DNA of 64,000 nucleotides. Origin: Psettodes erumei. Its lineage: Eukaryota > Chordata > Actinopteri > Pleuronectiformes > Psettodidae. Both the position numbers and the translations under genes were made by a program. Of the stretch, positions 11,136-22,490 are shown piece by piece (position 1 is the stretch's first letter; each line of letters starts with the position of its first letter). The stretch is from assembly GCA_016785225.1 (NCBI GenBank), contig JAFBJZ010000874.1:124001-188000 (forward strand), written 5' to 3'. A model generated the notes under the pieces. The model ran no database searches and was not told the origin of the DNA. It saw only the letters and a program-made list of their open reading frames with translations.

Positions 11136-12065
11136 TCATTTCAACTTAGCAACATGACTGAGAAACCTGTTCCGAATTTTAGTCAATTTGAAACCATAAA
11201 TGAGAGGATTCATAACTGGAGGTATGACAAGAAATTCAATTGCAACAAAGTTTTGAAGATTTTGAGGTAAAGTTTTTGAACCATATCTTATAATCATTAT
11301 ATCAAAAAGTATAGTGAAAAGAAAAGTGATTAAGGAGAATAAATGTGGCACACATGTCTGCATGAACTTGGCCCTGTTCTCTAAAGAATTTAAACAGGTT
11401 TTAATGAGATACATGTAGGACCAAACTATAAAACAGCCATGAAACACATAAATGAGTATTGTAATGTATGCAACAATGTTGTTAACAAGAGTTTCAGCAG
11501 GGAAACAAGCAAGTTTAACAATAATCCAATTCACACAAAAGAGTCTGGCTATAAACGGGCTGCATAATTTTAATCTAGATGTCAGAGAAATGTTTGTGGC
11601 TATAACACAGAAAGGTGTTATCCAGGAAAAACACACTAATTTAGAGAGTCTTCGCTTCGACATGATGGAGTGGTACTCCAGTGGTCGACATATAGCAACA
11701 TATCTGTCATAGGCCATTACTGCGAGAATAGACAGATCACTGCAGGCAAAAGAGTACATGACTAGAGCCTGAACAAGGCATCCAGAATAAGAGATGACAT
11801 GAACAGGAGAGAGCAGATCCCAGAGAAATTTAGGGTAAAAACCTGTTGTCCCATAAAGTCCATTCATGCAAAAAGTGCACAACAGAATATACAGCGGCTC
11901 GTGCAGGTTTTTGTCCAAAATGATGGTGACAATGAGAGAAACATTTACCAGCAAAATCACACAGTAACACAGTAAAGTGAGAGAGAAGAGAATAAACCTG
12001 TGGGTCATGTTTTCACTTAAACCTGAAAGAAAGAACACTGTTATCACAGAGACATTATCCACCAT
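11136..12065 (-). CDS. Odorant receptor OR3, mosaic C-terminus (intronless 7TM GPCR)
   Basis: A complete 309-residue odorant receptor with all family hallmarks, including MAYDRYVAIC, KFMQTCVPHL and PPVMNPLIYG. The ATG at 12,065 (ACCATGG) is preferred over an in-frame ATG at 12,119, by the same reasoning as for OR1. Residues 1 to about 248 are almost the same as OR4 and OR1. From about residue 249 onward the differences cluster: DIMIIRYGSKT replaces the DVMNMRFNSKN of its sisters, and the tail is RNRFLSHVAKLK instead of RNRILHVIRFKTN. The 3' flank is also unrelated to those of the other three. This is the signature of a hybrid gene formed by unequal crossing-over or conversion ending near 11,320. 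The frame is intact, so it may encode a receptor with altered TM6-TM7. Confidence 0.95.
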   Translation of the reverse strand: MVDNVSVITVFFLSGLSENMTHRFILFSLTLLCYCVILLVNVSLIVTIILDKNLHEPLYILLCTFCMNGLYGTTGFYPKFLWDLLSPVHVISYSGCLVQALVMYSFACSDLSILAVMAYDRYVAICRPLEYHSIMSKRRLSKLVCFSWITPFCVIATNISLTSRLKLCSPFIARLFCVNWIIVKLACFPAETLVNNIVAYITILIYVFHGCFIVWSYMYLIKTCLNSLENRAKFMQTCVPHLFSLITFLFTILFDIMIIRYGSKTLPQNLQNFVAIEFLVIPPVMNPLIYGFKLTKIRNRFLSHVAKLK

Positions 12066-13419
12066 GGTTACAACACCTGTCTCCAGTCCCTGACAGTGTC
12101 TGGTCTTTCTTCTCACCACTCCTGATATCTCTTCTGATTATGCAGCAAAACATGAGGAGGGACTTTAAACCAGCCAATCAATTTTCATCATGTTGTAATC
12201 TTTTGTATGAGCAATACATCAATTCAGCAAAAGCAACTGTGAACAATCATAAATATTTACGTTGAATATGCAGTAGGGATGAGGTAATACCTACTTGCCT
12301 GATACTGAAAAGATTCTGCTGTTGGTAAATGAGGTACATCAGAGAAATACTATAATGAGGATAATTTTTTGTCGCACTGTTTATTTGAACCTTTGATCGA
12401 TGTAAGAAAAAAAAAACATCGACATCCTCTCAGATGTTCAAATGCAAATAATCAGCTAAGCTGTAATTATACTGCTCCAGCTTCTGTTGTGCAGTCACTT
12501 CTGCTTAACCAGTTTGAGTGACCTCTGGGCCTCTCCTATATTTCAGAGCATTTTTTAAAAGTCAAATAAAGATTGATGAACAATTTTTAGTCCTTAGTTT
12601 GTGTGTCAGAGCAAAAATAATGAATTTCTTCTTTTGTTGTTCACTTAAGTCCAAAATTTTACTTTTAGCAGATAGAAATACGGGGCCATATCTTCACTTA
12701 TGTCATGTTTTCTGTCAAACATAACACACACTGCTGTGTCAGTGAAATGTTATTTTAGTGATTCTTATTCTCAGTGTAAAATACCCTGACGCAATTGATG
12801 TTGCTGCATGATTTTTGCCTATATGTTATTGGAAATTAGGTCTGAATTTTATTATAAGTGACACTGAAAAAGTCTTCAATCTAAGTTGCAGCTCTTCTGA
12901 TACAGACTTGATCATCTTTATTACATCAGAGTTGTCAGATGAGCCCCATGTTCAGCAAAATGTCTGTCATTTAGATTATTGGTAAATCCAGACAGCTGTC
13001 ACACCCAAACTTATAAGGCTGGCTAAAAAGTCCTTATATACAGACATACAGTAACAGATATATTCATTCCTGTATTTCCACTTAAAGTCTATAAGTAGCA
13101 GTTACAACACCATACAAATCAACAGATAGTTTGCACCTTTCTGCACTCACAATAGTTTTATTGCTCAAAATATCAAGGATGACAGTCATGAGTCTATTTA
13201 CATTGTCCCTCACTGCTTGGCCTTTAGCAATTCCATACAAACGCAGTACAAAGTGTTGGCCAGCAGATGTCAATATGCTGACTGTAACAACTGCATCAAA
13301 CCATTTTCAGCACTTCATCATGGTACAGTAACACACACCTCAGGGAACAAGCACTGAACACCTTTAAGTCATGCTATGCCCAATAAGCTACAGATCGGGG
13401 AGTCTTAGCACTTTACTGT

Positions 13420-14093
13420 GAACAATAGACATTACAAAGGTAGATAGATGATCATGATGCTGCCAGAAAAAAAGACTTTTACTGCTGCAACATGGTGCAG
13501 GGCAGCCAGTGAGGCATTATTTATAATATACTCAGTAATATGATGTAAGCATGTTAGTCACATTTTGCACATGACCAAAGCATCCTTAGGAAGGCTGTTT
13601 ATTATGATACACAAAAATGTTCAGAATACACACTCCAGTCACAGCATCTTTTCTGCTTGGTTACACTGTTGTCATTCATTTCCCAGGTGTTTTATTTAAT
13701 TCGTTTTAACTAGGAAGTGCATAGCAGAAAATGTATACCAGGTATTTGTGTGTTACCTGAATATTAAGTCATTTATTGTTTCCCATTTTGCAACTCCTTT
13801 TTAAATTATTTATCATTTGTGCATATGCAAATGTTTCACTGACATAATCAGAAATAGAAAATTTCAAATGACTGTCAAGAATGTATATTTCTGAATGAAC
13901 AGGTAGAACAAATTTTCTGAGATGTGCACACAAACGTTCAACAATATGAATAACTGTACAAAGACCTTCAGGTAAAAGGCATGTATATCTGCAAAAAGAA
14001 AGTGCTCATACAAAGTGTATATTTAAAGCGTTATTGTGCTATCATTGTCATTTAAGAGTAGAACCGAATAAAAAAGAAGAGGATGTGATTCTG
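13420..14093. repeat. ~675-bp block in the OR4 spacer (partner at 8,135-8,808)
   Basis: Near-identical to 8,135-8,808 and missing from the spacer beside OR1. No coding potential was recognised. Confidence 0.75.
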
Positions 14094-14282
14094 TACCTGA
14101 AACCTTGATAGAAAAAAATGATATAGACATGAATTCACATTTCACTTGAATAAAAATGCAAACTATCAGATTAAAAGACATTCTTCAGAGGATACCAAAT
14201 CTGTAAAACCTCCATTCCTTAGTCAGATGAGATAACATGTATATAACAGCATTTATACACCCAACAGTAATTAGAACAAACG

Positions 14283-15212
14283 TTAATTGGTTTTAAAACG
14301 AATGACATGCAGAATTCTGTTCCGAACTTTGGTCAATTTGAAACCATAAATGAGAGGATTCATAACTGGAGGTATGACAAGAAATTCCATTGCAATAAAG
14401 TTTTGAAGGTTTTGAGGTAAATTTTTGGAATTAAATCTCATATTCATAACGTCAAAAAGTATAGTCAAAAGAAAAGTGATTAAGGAGAATAAATGTGGCA
14501 CACATGTCTGCATGAACTTGGCCCTGTTCTCTAAAGAATTTAAACAGGTTTTAATGAGATACATGTAGGACCAAACTATAAAACAGCCATGAAACACATA
14601 AATGAGTATTGTAATGTATGCAACAATGTTGTTAACAAGAGTTTCAGCAGGGAAACAAGCAAGTTTAACAATAATCCAATTTACACAAAAGAGTCTGGCT
14701 ATAAACGGGCTGCATAATTTTAATGTAGATGTCAAAAAAATGTTTGTGGCTATAACACAGAAAGGTGTTATCCAGGAGAAACACACTAATTTAGAGAGTC
14801 TTCGCTTCGACATGATGGAGTGGTACTCCAGTGGTCGACATATAGCAACATATCTGTCATAGGCCATTACTGCGAGAATAGACAGATCACTGCAGGCAAA
14901 AGAGTACATGACTAGAGCCTGAACAAGGCATCCAGAATAAGAGATGACATGAACAGGAGAGAGCAGATCCCAGAGAAATTTAGGGTAAAAACCTGTTGTC
15001 CCATAAAGTCCATTCATGCAAAAAGTGCACAACAGAATATACAGCGGCTCGTGCAGGTTTTTGTCCAGAATGATGGTGACAATGAGAGAAACATTTACCA
15101 GCAAAATCACACAGTAACACAGTAAAGTGAGAGAGAAGAGAATAAACCTGTGGGTCATGTTTTCACTTAAACCTGAAAGAAAGAACACTGTTATCACAGA
15201 GACATTATCCAT
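14283..15212 (-). CDS. Odorant receptor OR4 (intronless 7TM GPCR)
   Basis: A complete 309-residue odorant receptor, the tandem copy of OR2, from which it differs at about three residues: Ile instead of Val at 36, Pro instead of Gln at 169, and Met instead of Ile at 275. It has the same motif set: NVS and NMT glycosylation sites, LHEPLYIL, MAYDRYVAIC, KFMQTCVPHL and PPVMNPLIYG. The start at 15,212 matches OR2, and the leader upstream is shared only with OR2. The open frame has no defects. Confidence 0.95.
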   Translation of the reverse strand: MDNVSVITVFFLSGLSENMTHRFILFSLTLLCYCVILLVNVSLIVTIILDKNLHEPLYILLCTFCMNGLYGTTGFYPKFLWDLLSPVHVISYSGCLVQALVMYSFACSDLSILAVMAYDRYVAICRPLEYHSIMSKRRLSKLVCFSWITPFCVIATNIFLTSTLKLCSPFIARLFCVNWIIVKLACFPAETLVNNIVAYITILIYVFHGCFIVWSYMYLIKTCLNSLENRAKFMQTCVPHLFSLITFLLTILFDVMNMRFNSKNLPQNLQNFIAMEFLVIPPVMNPLIYGFKLTKVRNRILHVIRFKTN

Positions 15213-15482
15213 CAGAAAACTTTACTTTAGATTTTTCCCTGTGTAGTGTACCTCCATGATTACATGGTGTCTCTGCCCTCTCACATTCCCTCCCTCTCTG
15301 TCTATAAAATCTTGTCTGATACAGCAGCGCATGAGCTGGGAATTCAATCCAACCAATCAGTGGTCTGGCATTTTCATCATAAGGGATCTATCTGTAAGCA
15401 GTGTATACAGAATAAACAAGAGTCTTTGCCAAATGTTGAGTCCTGTAAAGGAATAAAGCTGAGGCTGGTACCCAGCTCATAC

Positions 15483-16625
15483 CTATATACATATATAAAT
15501 TTCATGCCTTTACTTCACTGAGACCCCTCTCCAGCAGTGGAAAAGCTGAGGCTATATTCAAAAGTGCTTTTAAAAGTGCTATGACCTATTTCACACACTG
15601 CAGTGCCTTTCCTGTTTACAATGGCTGACCTATTTGACCACAATTTATGACTAGTAGCTATGTAGATTCTCAGTCATCCAGGTCATTATCAAGGTTGAAA
15701 GAGTTCCGTAAGGCAACTGGACTTGAGAAAAAAAAAAACCTTAAGTCCAGTTGCGTTACAGAACTATTTCAATCTATGACTAGTAGGTTAATAATATTCA
15801 TCCATTTCTAATAAAGTGATTATATATATTTTTTAATATTACTGCAGCATCAGCAGAAACATTTAGGTCACAGCAGAACTAAGTATGGTAGCAATGGTTG
15901 ATGTTACTGTACTGTACTTGTCTGAGCCCTGAAATTTGTGACTTAAATTATTAATATTACTATGACTACTATTACTATTACTATTATTACATGTGAGAAA
16001 TATGCAAAGAATGTATGCAGAATATATACAGAAATACAAAAAATAGAGAGAAGAATGAAAGTCTTAGTCTCAACACATCAAAGCGTACGTTTTATTTTTT
16101 AGTTAATCTAATCATTTTGTGTTTGTACAGCTTCTTTGTTATTTCTTAGAATGGAATGGTGGCCAAATTAATATGACTTATAATTCTTTGGAAAGTAATT
16201 GCAGATAGAGTTACTGTTGTGGATGGGTTATTGGAAATTTATATCATACACTTGCGTTTTACAGAGAAGCATTTTTTTTTTTACCCTGAACATCAGATCT
16301 GTATGGATCTGTGACTAAAAAAGTGAAATATGCAGCATTCTGTCATCATATAAGTGAACACAAAAGAGAACATTTGTTTATCACTGTGGATAAGATCCTG
16401 TATATACAATTTGATTGTGATAGTTGTTGATAGTTGCTGTGATATTCTGCATGAATAGTAATCTCCCAAGTGTACTGACTAACACTAATCTAAAGAAAAA
16501 TGTTAATGATTAAAATGTACTTTCCATTTCACCTCCATTTTTAGATTTACATTCTTTTCCAATGGATATATCGCAGTGTGAAATCTCTCTTTTAGTGTGA
16601 AAATTCATGTTCAGCACTGCACCGT
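15483..16625. other. AT-rich spacer with a hairpin repeat
   Basis: Right of the duplicated tract. No gene was found. It contains an inverted repeat (15,693-15,774), an ATT/ACT simple repeat (about 15,955-15,990), and generally AT-rich unique sequence. Confidence 0.6.
15693..15774. repeat. Imperfect inverted repeat / hairpin
   Basis: Arms of about 35 bases at 15,693-15,727 and 15,740-15,774 are reverse complements with only a few mismatches, sharing GCAACTGGACTT and its complement. An A-rich loop of about 12 bases separates them. This may be the remnant of a small palindromic transposable element. Confidence 0.75.
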
Positions 16626-16629
16626 TCCC

Positions 16630-17199
16630 TTTAACATGAACAAAATTTTCATAAATTTGAATCCATAAAGAAACAGATTCACAGTCGGAGGAATAAGTAG
16701 AAACATAATTGCCATGACATCACTGAAATCTTGGGATAAATCAGGGAACCCAAACCTCATGTACAGTAAATCTAAAAGGACAGCTGTTGTGAAAGTGATG
16801 AGAGATTAAATGTGGTAGATTAGGGGTTGGCATATAGACACATATCTTCTCATATACCATCAGGGCTAAGATAGAAAAATCACAGCAAGTGTATCACAAA
16901 ACCCTGCGGCATGCATCCAGAATAAGAAATTCCCCGAGCTGACAGAAGATCCAGAAGGATTTGCGTTAAAAACCGACAGTTTCATACAATCCATCAATGC
17001 ATAGATTACACAAGAAGATGTACATTGGTTTGTGGAGGTCTTTATCACGGTTGTGACAATGGCAACAATAAGTGCAACATTTCCCAACACAAACAGTAGG
17101 TTCCCAAGTAAAGTTAGCAAGAAGGGTGATTCTTTGTTCCAGTGTCAAATGGAAGCCTGAGCGAGGACACGGTGTGACAGTTGAGACATTTTCAATCAT
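16630..17199 (-). pseudogene. Odorant receptor pseudogene (frameshifts and internal deletion)
   Basis: The minus strand retains recognisable OR pieces in shifting frames. An N-terminus MIENVSTVTP starts at 17,199. TM1-like LLGNLLFVLGNVALIVAIV lies in a second frame. DKDLHKPMYIFLCNLCIDGL (TM2) is back in the first frame. A degraded MAYDRY box then appears as MVYEKICVYM at about 16,820-16,860. Directly after the box comes LPHLIS, which in intact ORs opens TM6, so roughly 110 codons (TM4, EL2, TM5) are deleted. The end retains PPTVN..LYGFKF, the TM7 motif with Pro-to-Leu decay. Multiple lesions make function impossible. It is more similar to the OR1-4 group than to OR5, judging by the N-terminus. 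Confidence 0.88.
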
Positions 17200-18885
17200 C
17201 CTTGACTTTTCCAGATCACAAAACAGAAGTGTAACCTGTTTCTCACCACATAAAATTCCCCTGAACTAGCTACAGTACTGGAGTAGATGAGTGCTCTGGA
17301 CCTGGAAATCAAATGGGCCAACGCCTAAGATGTTCAAGCTATTGTAGGAGGGACCAAAGAATCAATGCATAACAATTACAAGTGAAACTGATAATAATAA
17401 TTTTATTTATAGCGCTTCTGAAGATAACTAAGGTTGCTGTACATAATAGATAATAATTAATATAAACACACAATAAAGCGCATGAGGGAGCAAGGAACAT
17501 TCAACCAAATATTAAAAGCATTTATGGTTAACTTCTATAGAATAATCAATAGATAATTAGATGCCGCTGAATAGTAACACTGGGCTTTCTTTTCTGTAAA
17601 TAAAGATCAGCCTCTCTTGTATTTGGAGTAAAAAAAAATGACAGAGGGGGAATATTGTGCCAATGACAACAAGTGACCAAGGAGAGGACGCCAGTGACCT
17701 GTCTGGTCGAAAGCAGCAATGAATTCATGAGCCTCAAGGGCTTTCCAAAACAGAGAGAGCAGTGGCACACATTATCCACACCACCCAGTGAACAGCTCAT
17801 GCCACACCCAGAGAAGTGTCTGAAAATACTGCCACCCCCTCTCCACGTGAAGCTGTGGCTGTCTTGTCAGTGCCACGGGGGGCCAGAGAGGCCCTGACAG
17901 GTTGTGTTGAAGCTTCAGAGACACAGCAAATGCAGCTGGTGGAGCTGGACGGCTATCAAGCTCCAGGTCTGAAAACCTTTTCGATCTCGGGGATCTCGGC
18001 ATGATGGGAACCCATGTGACCGTACCCAGCAGGAACCCTGACAGCAGTCAATTCAAAACGGGTTGATGGTGTGCTAGGCCTGCCCCTGCCATGATACATA
18101 GCACCCACAAACATTGGTTCTTCCCCATATAAATTCTTAGCCCATGTCAAATTCTAGTCCTGATCCTCAGAACTTTACCTGAAAATAGACATCTCAAAAC
18201 CAGGACAGGTTCTGATGAATCACTTCAGGTGAAACTGTCAAAAATATTCTTGTCATGTGATGCAGCAGAATTACAAATTAATTAGTGATTCAGTCATCCA
18301 TATTAAAAAGTTTACACAAGTTAATATTTCCTCTGTTATTACACTTTATTTGCCCCGTTTTGTTAGCATCCTTATCCCTTAAGCACAATGTACACATACA
18401 GAACTTATGAGAGAAAAAGTATGGAGAACCAAAGTCTTTGTATTGCAGGTCTTTAAAAAAAAATAACACATTATTTATTTCCAAATGTCCATTATCCAAA
18501 GGTTACAATGCCATTTAAAAAAAAAAAAAAAGATTTTATCGCATACAGTAACACCACTTTTCATCACAAACTCTTGTTCCATCAATCAAAAGTGCATGAA
18601 AAAAAGATTTAACCACTTTGGAGTTATTCAACACTGAATACAGGGGAAGGTTTCTCCAAATTGATCAAAATTAAAAACACCGTAACGTCAATCTCTTTCA
18701 TTTTATGATTTCAGAATGAAACAAAGCAAATTAAGTACAGCAAATACTTGCTTGCATCAGTATTCATGCCCTTTGTTATGGCATCAATGCTGCAGCCAGG
18801 TGTGTAAAGAAGAGCTTGTAAAGTCATGATGAAAGAGCTCAGTCTGCAGTCGGTCAGAGTCGCACACAGCAAAATGATGTTACTC
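17200..18885. other. Spacer between OR pseudogene and OR5
   Basis: No gene was recognised. At about 17,385-17,475 the string TTTTATTTATAGCGCTTCTG resembles a dispersed repeat common in teleosts, but I cannot name it. The rest is unremarkable apart from short A runs near 18,455 and 18,520. Confidence 0.5.
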
Positions 18886-19839
18886 TTATTTCTTAGGTTT
18901 AGTTTGTTTGTCGTATTTACAGCACAATAACATCCTCAGCATATGTTTTCTCATTTCTGGCAACTTAAGGCCATACACGAGAGGATTCATTATGGGAGGA
19001 ATCACCACGAACTCAAGCGACAGAATTAAAGCCAGAAATGGATTCAGCTCTTCGAGATTAATTCTGCTGAGTGCGACGTCACAAAACACAGTAATGGAAT
19101 AATTGATAAACGTGATAATGTGCGGCAGACAGCTGTGAATGACTTTGCTTTTGTACTCCGAAGAGCATTTTCTACAAACCAGGAAAATGCGTACATACGT
19201 AAACAGGACAAAAGCCAGGGGCAGAAAGACTGTGCTTACTGACACAAGCATGCCAATGACATTATTGAGCAGAGTGGTGACACATGACAGTTTTACAACA
19301 GGCCAGTTTGCACAGAATACCTTTGGTATCTCATTGCCACACAAGGGAAGTCTGGAGGACAGATAAACACAGAGTGCAACAGAGAAGGCTGGATAGATCC
19401 AAGCTAAGGCGATCAACTTAGAGACCACCTTGGAGGTTATTTTGCTGTGGTAATGTAAAGGATGACATACAGCAACATACCGATCATAAGCCATTATACC
19501 TAAGAGGGTGAGCTCATATGAGGCATAGGTGTAAATGACATATATTTGTGTGAAACATGCTGAACGCGAGATCAAATGAGTGTCAGACACAAGGTCTCTG
19601 AAAAACCTGAAGAAGAAGCCAGCAGAGCCGTACAGAGAGTTCACAGAGAGGCACATGATAAAAATATACATGGGCTCATGCAGAGCTTTTTCTCGCGATA
19701 TCACCAGTATTATGACAAGATTAGCCAGGAGAATTAAAGCATACAGCAGGAAAAATAAGATGAACATCAGGTAGCGGTAGCTGCGTACGTGCACAAACAT
19801 GGTCAGGTTAAAGTGAGGGGGATAAGTTGTGTTTTCCAT
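18886..19839 (-). CDS. Odorant receptor OR5, diverged (intronless 7TM GPCR)
   Basis: A complete 317-residue single-exon odorant receptor. The N-terminus carries two N-glycosylation sites (NTT at 3 and NLT at 11). TM1 is LMFILFFLLYALILLANLVI. LHEPMYIFIMCLS follows at TM2, then MAYDRYVAVCHPLHYHS after TM3, KVIHSCLPHI at TM6 and PPIMNPLVYGLKLPEMRKHM at TM7. The tail is lysine-rich. It shares the teleost OR framework with OR1-OR4 but is far diverged from them, so it is an older member of the cluster and was not caught up in the recent duplication. It lies on the same strand as the others. The ATG at 19,839 begins the conserved N-terminus and nothing better lies upstream. Confidence 0.95.
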   Translation of the reverse strand: MENTTYPPHFNLTMFVHVRSYRYLMFILFFLLYALILLANLVIILVISREKALHEPMYIFIMCLSVNSLYGSAGFFFRFFRDLVSDTHLISRSACFTQIYVIYTYASYELTLLGIMAYDRYVAVCHPLHYHSKITSKVVSKLIALAWIYPAFSVALCVYLSSRLPLCGNEIPKVFCANWPVVKLSCVTTLLNNVIGMLVSVSTVFLPLAFVLFTYVRIFLVCRKCSSEYKSKVIHSCLPHIITFINYSITVFCDVALSRINLEELNPFLALILSLEFVVIPPIMNPLVYGLKLPEMRKHMLRMLLCCKYDKQTKPKK

Positions 19840-22490
19840 TTACCCCATAGACAGTAGCAAAGCTGGTTGATGAATACGGCAAACTCGACAAGTGGATCCT
19901 GTCAGCTGTGTATTGACGAGCACTGAACCAAATGAGAGAGCAGAGAGACTTCCAAAGTAATGCAAAAGATGCAAGACTCAGATGACGAGGAATGAAGTCT
20001 TTGTAATACACACCTAACATCAACAATCAGTGAGAAAACATAACAAATACATTGCAGTGTACAACATATATCTACTGTCTAAACTCAGTGATTTTTAGGT
20101 CTAACCACTTCAAACTGTACCTCATGTCTGTGTGTTGTCCGTAGCATGGCAGGTAACCACCGGGGTTTGACAGAAGCAGCTGACAGCCCCTTTAAATTGT
20201 CACACATACTGTAATGACATCACCACAGCTGCATCAACCAATGGGATATCGTGAATGACAAATCGCACTTTGCCCACTCACACTATTTAGATATTCATTC
20301 TGTCCTGACACTAATGTGGACTTTAATGGTGAAGATGCAAAACTACTTTTACTGATCATCAGGAAACCTGTTTGAGAAGGTAAAGGAGTCCCTCCAAACC
20401 TCTCTACCGATATCCAGCATAAGATCACATCATTTCTGCAGATTTGTCAGCTGCACATTCATACTCACAACTTATGCTCTGTAGCATGGAACACTGTCAT
20501 GCGGGAAGTAGCCATTAGAAGATGGGTACTCAGGATGTGGCATTCAAACCATGATTGTTTGGTATAAAGTGAATCAGAGTGCGTCAAGACAGCATTCCCC
20601 ACACCATTACTCCAGTTTGTTTTACTGAATCCTACTTATCCTTATGAGTATTTAAATTCTGTCAGTATCAGAGATCACGTACGTGTGCATTTGTTTCCTC
20701 AACACATCTAACCACTGACGAGATATTATCAAAAGTCTCTCACTCTCTTTTCAAAATTGTTCATGTTTTTCCAAATGTTCCGAGTCACTACGTTGAACTC
20801 CATGAATGTGCGTTTTTGGATATGCACCTACAGTGTTGCGCAATCATTGTTCATCAAATAACACAATTAGGCTCACAGGCATAAAGAGGGGTTCAGTAAA
20901 ACAAACTAAATATGATTTATTAAGCCTCCAGTTTCAAATAGAGATGATCAGTGATCATATTTGAAGCAGTTATCAAATAGTTCCTTCGACCCATAGATCT
21001 CATAATAATACATTGGTGAACCATTTCAAACAATAACTTTGGTACACTCTTGTGTACTAATCTGAGGTACTCTGAGGAGTTCAAAGAAAAACAGACTATT
21101 ATAAACCACATGATGTAATTTGCTTGTGTTTAAGACAATAATACACTTTGCAAAACAACTCACCATACACACACATACCATCTGCCACGAATGATGTAAG
21201 GGTACTGTAATGACTTTTATTAGTCCCTCCGCCCTCCTTAGTGCCCACCACTGACTTGTGTATCTTCAGCAGGTGCTCAAACACACCCTGGGGAATTAGT
21301 GTTGCTGCAGATCAAGATAAGTTTTGGTGAGAGTAAACAAACATATTAAATGCTTTTTTATGGGATAAATATGAGTCTGGCTCAACTCCGCCAGTTTCAC
21401 TTTTGATGATGTCAAGACTTAAATGAGAGCTCATGGTATAGGAGTCTGTACACTTTATTTTTTAAAGGTTATGAATGTAGTTTAATGAAGTTGGAAATGG
21501 TCAACAGGTGACTCTCTCCATCATCCCTTGAGAGCAATTAAACCGGCCCGGCCGCCCCGGAGGGCTGTCCTGGGCAACCAAACCAAAACAAAGATGTTTT
21601 TCAGTTTAGCAAATGGTCAAGACCAGGAACAACAAACTTTCATAAACAAACAAGAGTCAATTTAGTCAGCGGAAAGACAGCAGTGACTGACCGAGTGACC
21701 CCGCACATTGTAGTATTCTTGCCTTATTCCTGGAGCACTTTAATGCAGTGCACTTAACCGTAAAGTGGACACCTGCATGTCAAGAGTCACGGTTGGCCAC
21801 CAGACTCATGCTTAACTTGTGATGAACGACCTGCAGAATTTAAAATCTGATCAAACAAGGCGCACATTCTGTCATCATCATGGATGTCAGAATATACCTG
21901 ATGTGCTGACACTTACTTGTCTCACTATCTGGCATTCATAAGCATAAAAAACACACGAGTGCAGTAAGGCCGGAAAGTTAGGTGTTTCTTTAGATTCTAT
22001 TTCTTGGATGGAGTTGGTGATGAGCATCTTTACTCTCTCTGAATTCTCATTTCCAAGTAAGACAGTGTTATCAGGCAGTGGTGAGCGAGCCCCTGGTTCC
22101 CGGGCGTCAGGCCCTCACTCCTCTACCCCTCCAGATGGGGACGCAGTCCAGTCATCTCCTGCCTTCAGCACCCGGCGATCTCTCACACGAGGTTGGGTTT
22201 CTGTTAGCAATTTCTGCTGAAAATGCAAATTCAGGTCTTTCTTGTTGGTTTAATTCAGCATCTGCAGATGGAGTCAGTGAGGGAAGGAACAGAGAACACC
22301 GGACGCGCCCAAGTCTGCAAGGTCAAGGCCAGGGAGCGAGAGATGTTGTGTGTGCTGTCCTTCACGCTTATCCACAAGTAGAGTATCAGTCTCAGTATGG
22401 TGTCTATCAGAATATGATCAAATAAACCTTTTCTATGACAATACAAACCAGAAGCCTTATTCATGTCATTATTACTGTTACATTCTATAC
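19840..22490. other. Intergenic stretch right of the OR cluster
   Basis: No gene was recognised. The stretch is mostly AT-rich. A GC-richer patch at about 22,070-22,230 carries plus-strand open frames without family resemblance. Confidence 0.55.

Larger units (their letters stand above)
11330..15482. repeat. Recent tandem duplication, right copy (~4.15 kb)
   Basis: Partner of 6,045-10,197. Differences are few: scattered substitutions, one- or two-base length changes in an A run near 12,410, and a small indel near 12,927. The left end falls within the OR3 coding sequence. Confidence 0.9.

Noticed and set aside
5317..13331. Repeated short frames of 63 (minus) and 66 (plus) codons at 5.3, 7.8 and 13.1 kb
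   Set aside because: Preserved in all three copies, but the copies are recent duplicates, so preservation says little. The two frames overlap on opposite strands and neither resembles a known protein.
6169..14862. Four 86-codon plus-strand open frames inside the OR genes (at 6,169; 9,317; 11,452; 14,602)
   Set aside because: They lie exactly antisense to the conserved OR coding sequence and repeat only because the ORs themselves are duplicated. No start context or family supports them.
22008..22425. Plus-strand frames of 70 and 115 codons
   Set aside because: GC-rich patch; serine/proline-rich translation without a family, and no matching splice sites.
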